A stretch of 7,212 nt of DNA. Source: Actinomycetes bacterium (lineage in GTDB: Bacteria; Actinomycetota; Actinomycetes; Propionibacteriales; Propionibacteriaceae). Numbering within the stretch: position 1 is the stretch's first letter; every line of letters starts with the position of its first letter. Below the pieces are notes generated by a model. The model saw only the letters and a program-made list of their open reading frames with translations, was not told the origin of the DNA and made no database searches. The stretch covers positions 1-7,212 of the forward strand of contig JAEWIK010000155.1 in assembly GCA_023387135.1 (NCBI GenBank), written 5' to 3'. The translations under genes were made by a program, and so were the position numbers. This document shows positions 6,353 through 7,212 of the stretch, piece by piece.

Positions 6353-6759
6353 TGAGAGTCGTGATCGACGTGTCGCTCACCATGGCGTGGGGTTTCGAGG
6401 ACGAGGCGACGCCGGCGGCGGACGAGGTGCTCGACAGGGTGGCGACCGACGGCGCCCTGGTGCCGCCGCTGTGGTCGTACGAGGTCGCCAACGTGCTGGC
6501 GGTCGCCGAGCGGCGCGGCAGGGTGTCGATAGCCCAGAGCGGCCGCTTCACCACCTTGCTGGGCCAGTTGCCGATCGTCGTCGCCGACCCGCTGGATCCC
6601 GGCGCCCTGGCGACTGCCGCCCGCACCCACGGGCTCTCGGCGTACGACGCCGCCTACCTCGCGCTGGCGCTGCGCGAGGGTGTACCGCTCGCCACCCTGG
6701 ACGACCGGCTCGCGGGGGTCGCCCGCAAGGCCGGCGTCGAGGTGCTCCCGGCCCGGTAG
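6352..6759 (+). CDS. vapC: VapC-type PIN-domain ribonuclease toxin
   Basis: 135 residues, the usual VapC size. The four acidic residues that bind Mg2+ in PIN-domain nucleases are all identifiable: Asp6 (VVIDVS), Glu44 (LWSYEVANVL), Asp99 (LSAYDAAYLALA) and Asp117 (LATLDDRLA), so the toxin looks intact. The family cleaves RNA, in several studied cases tRNA or rRNA; the target here cannot be predicted. A GGGGAGG (6340-6346) lies 5 bases before the ATG inside the antitoxin gene, and the start overlaps the antitoxin stop by one base, so the two are translationally coupled. The gene ends 16 bases from the convergent stop of the secreted-protein gene; no convincing terminator is seen between them. 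Confidence 0.92.
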   Translation: MRVVIDVSLTMAWGFEDEATPAADEVLDRVATDGALVPPLWSYEVANVLAVAERRGRVSIAQSGRFTTLLGQLPIVVADPLDPGALATAARTHGLSAYDAAYLALALREGVPLATLDDRLAGVARKAGVEVLPAR

Positions 6760-6775
6760 GCCGGCAGGCGGCGGG

Positions 6776-7212
6776 TCAGCCGAAGGCCTTCTGGTAGACG
6801 GCCAGCAGTTCGGGCGTGGCGGGACCTGAGAAGCCGCACAGCGCGATCTGGGTGTCGGGAGCGGGGGTGCCGTCGTCGCCGACCGAGATCAGGTAGTCGG
6901 CGCCGGGCTTGAACTCGAAGCCCGAGAAGTCGGCGGCGGTGAGTTCCGGCTGCTCGATGACCACGGCGCCGCCCGGGTCCCCCTTGAACACGTGCGTGAC
7001 CTTCAGGGTCACGTCCTTGCCGGCGATGCCGTCCACCCGGGCCTCGAAGGCCATCGCGAATGTCTTCAGGAACTCGGCGTCGACGGCCATGCACATGCTG
7101 GCGGCTCCGCCGGCGTCGGCGGGCAGCGACAGCCGGGTGGCTGCCACGGGTGCCGGCGACAGCGCGAACACCGCCGCCGCGGCGACCCCTGCGAGGCCGG
7201 TCGCGCCGGCGA
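6776..7212 (-). CDS. Secreted small protein, NTR/TIMP-like fold suspected, 5' end outside window
   Basis: 144 codons are visible and the frame stays open to the window edge. An internal GTG at 7171 is probably not the start, because the residues before it continue a hydrophobic Ala/Gly/Val segment (LAGVAAAAVFALSPAPVAA) typical of a Sec signal peptide, with a plausible cleavage after PVAA. The mature part has two cysteines (MCMAV and ALCGF) that could form a disulfide, a strand-rich middle (EARVDGIAGKDVTLKVTHVF, then KGD), a PGADYLISVGDDG segment and a C-terminal helix ending LLAVYQKAFG. A Cys near the mature N-terminus, then a V..VFKGD strand and a G..YLISV strand, weakly resembles the NTR/TIMP-like domain of secreted actinobacterial proteins. 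This is by eye only and the function is unknown. It is convergent with the toxin gene. Confidence 0.75.
   Translation of the reverse strand, partial: AGATGLAGVAAAAVFALSPAPVAATRLSLPADAGGAASMCMAVDAEFLKTFAMAFEARVDGIAGKDVTLKVTHVFKGDPGGAVVIEQPELTAADFSGFEFKPGADYLISVGDDGTPAPDTQIALCGFSGPATPELLAVYQKAFG

Noticed and set aside
6758..6789. A possible bidirectional terminator between the converging toxin and secreted-protein genes (AGGCC...GGCCT).
   Set aside because: The arms are only 5 bases, they extend into the coding end of the secreted-protein gene, and there is no T-run on either side.
1..7212. tRNA or rRNA genes, CRISPR arrays, insertion sequences and attachment sites.
   Set aside because: No repeat-spacer pattern, transposase-like reading frame, terminal inverted repeats or tRNA-like cloverleaf was noticed on either strand. 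Nearly all of the window is accounted for by coding sequence.

Overview
The window is high-GC, with strong G/C preference at third codon positions, GTG starts and tightly coupled genes. This suggests an actinobacterium. A pyruvate:ferredoxin-type enzyme points to anaerobic or microaerobic carbon metabolism, so a propionibacterial-type or similar fermentative actinobacterium is plausible, but the genus cannot be fixed from the sequence.

Layout: Positions 1-5911 hold a two-gene minus-strand operon. The first gene (5911-992) encodes a very large single-chain 2-oxoacid:ferredoxin oxidoreductase of 1639 residues. It has the usual pyruvate:ferredoxin oxidoreductase (PFOR) order alpha, transketolase-C-like, gamma, EKR, two-cluster ferredoxin, TPP-binding beta. 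It also carries three internal inserts and a C-terminal tail made of a helical segment, an Ala/Pro/Gly linker and a single-cluster ferredoxin. The second gene (995-1, cut by the window edge) overlaps it by GTGA. It encodes a GltD/NfnL-like flavoprotein with an unrecognised N-terminal extension of about 125 residues and an altered iron-sulfur ligand pattern.

Positions 5912-6118 are a divergent intergenic region. It contains an inverted repeat in the leader of the oxidoreductase operon and, on the other side, a paired GACTRGTC operator-like motif over the likely -10 box of the next operon. Positions 6119-6759 are a VapBC-type toxin-antitoxin pair: a Phd/YefM-like antitoxin and a PIN-domain toxin with all four acidic residues. 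Positions 6776-7212 (minus, 5' end outside the window) encode a small secreted protein that weakly resembles NTR/TIMP-like proteins.

How the genes may work together: the oxidoreductase would decarboxylate a 2-oxoacid (probably pyruvate) to acyl-CoA and pass electrons through three [4Fe-4S] clusters to its own tethered ferredoxin. The translationally coupled flavoprotein could then exchange these electrons with NAD(P)H. This makes a candidate two-protein 2-oxoacid:NAD(P) oxidoreductase, the most interesting content of the window. The toxin-antitoxin pair and the secreted protein show no functional tie to it.
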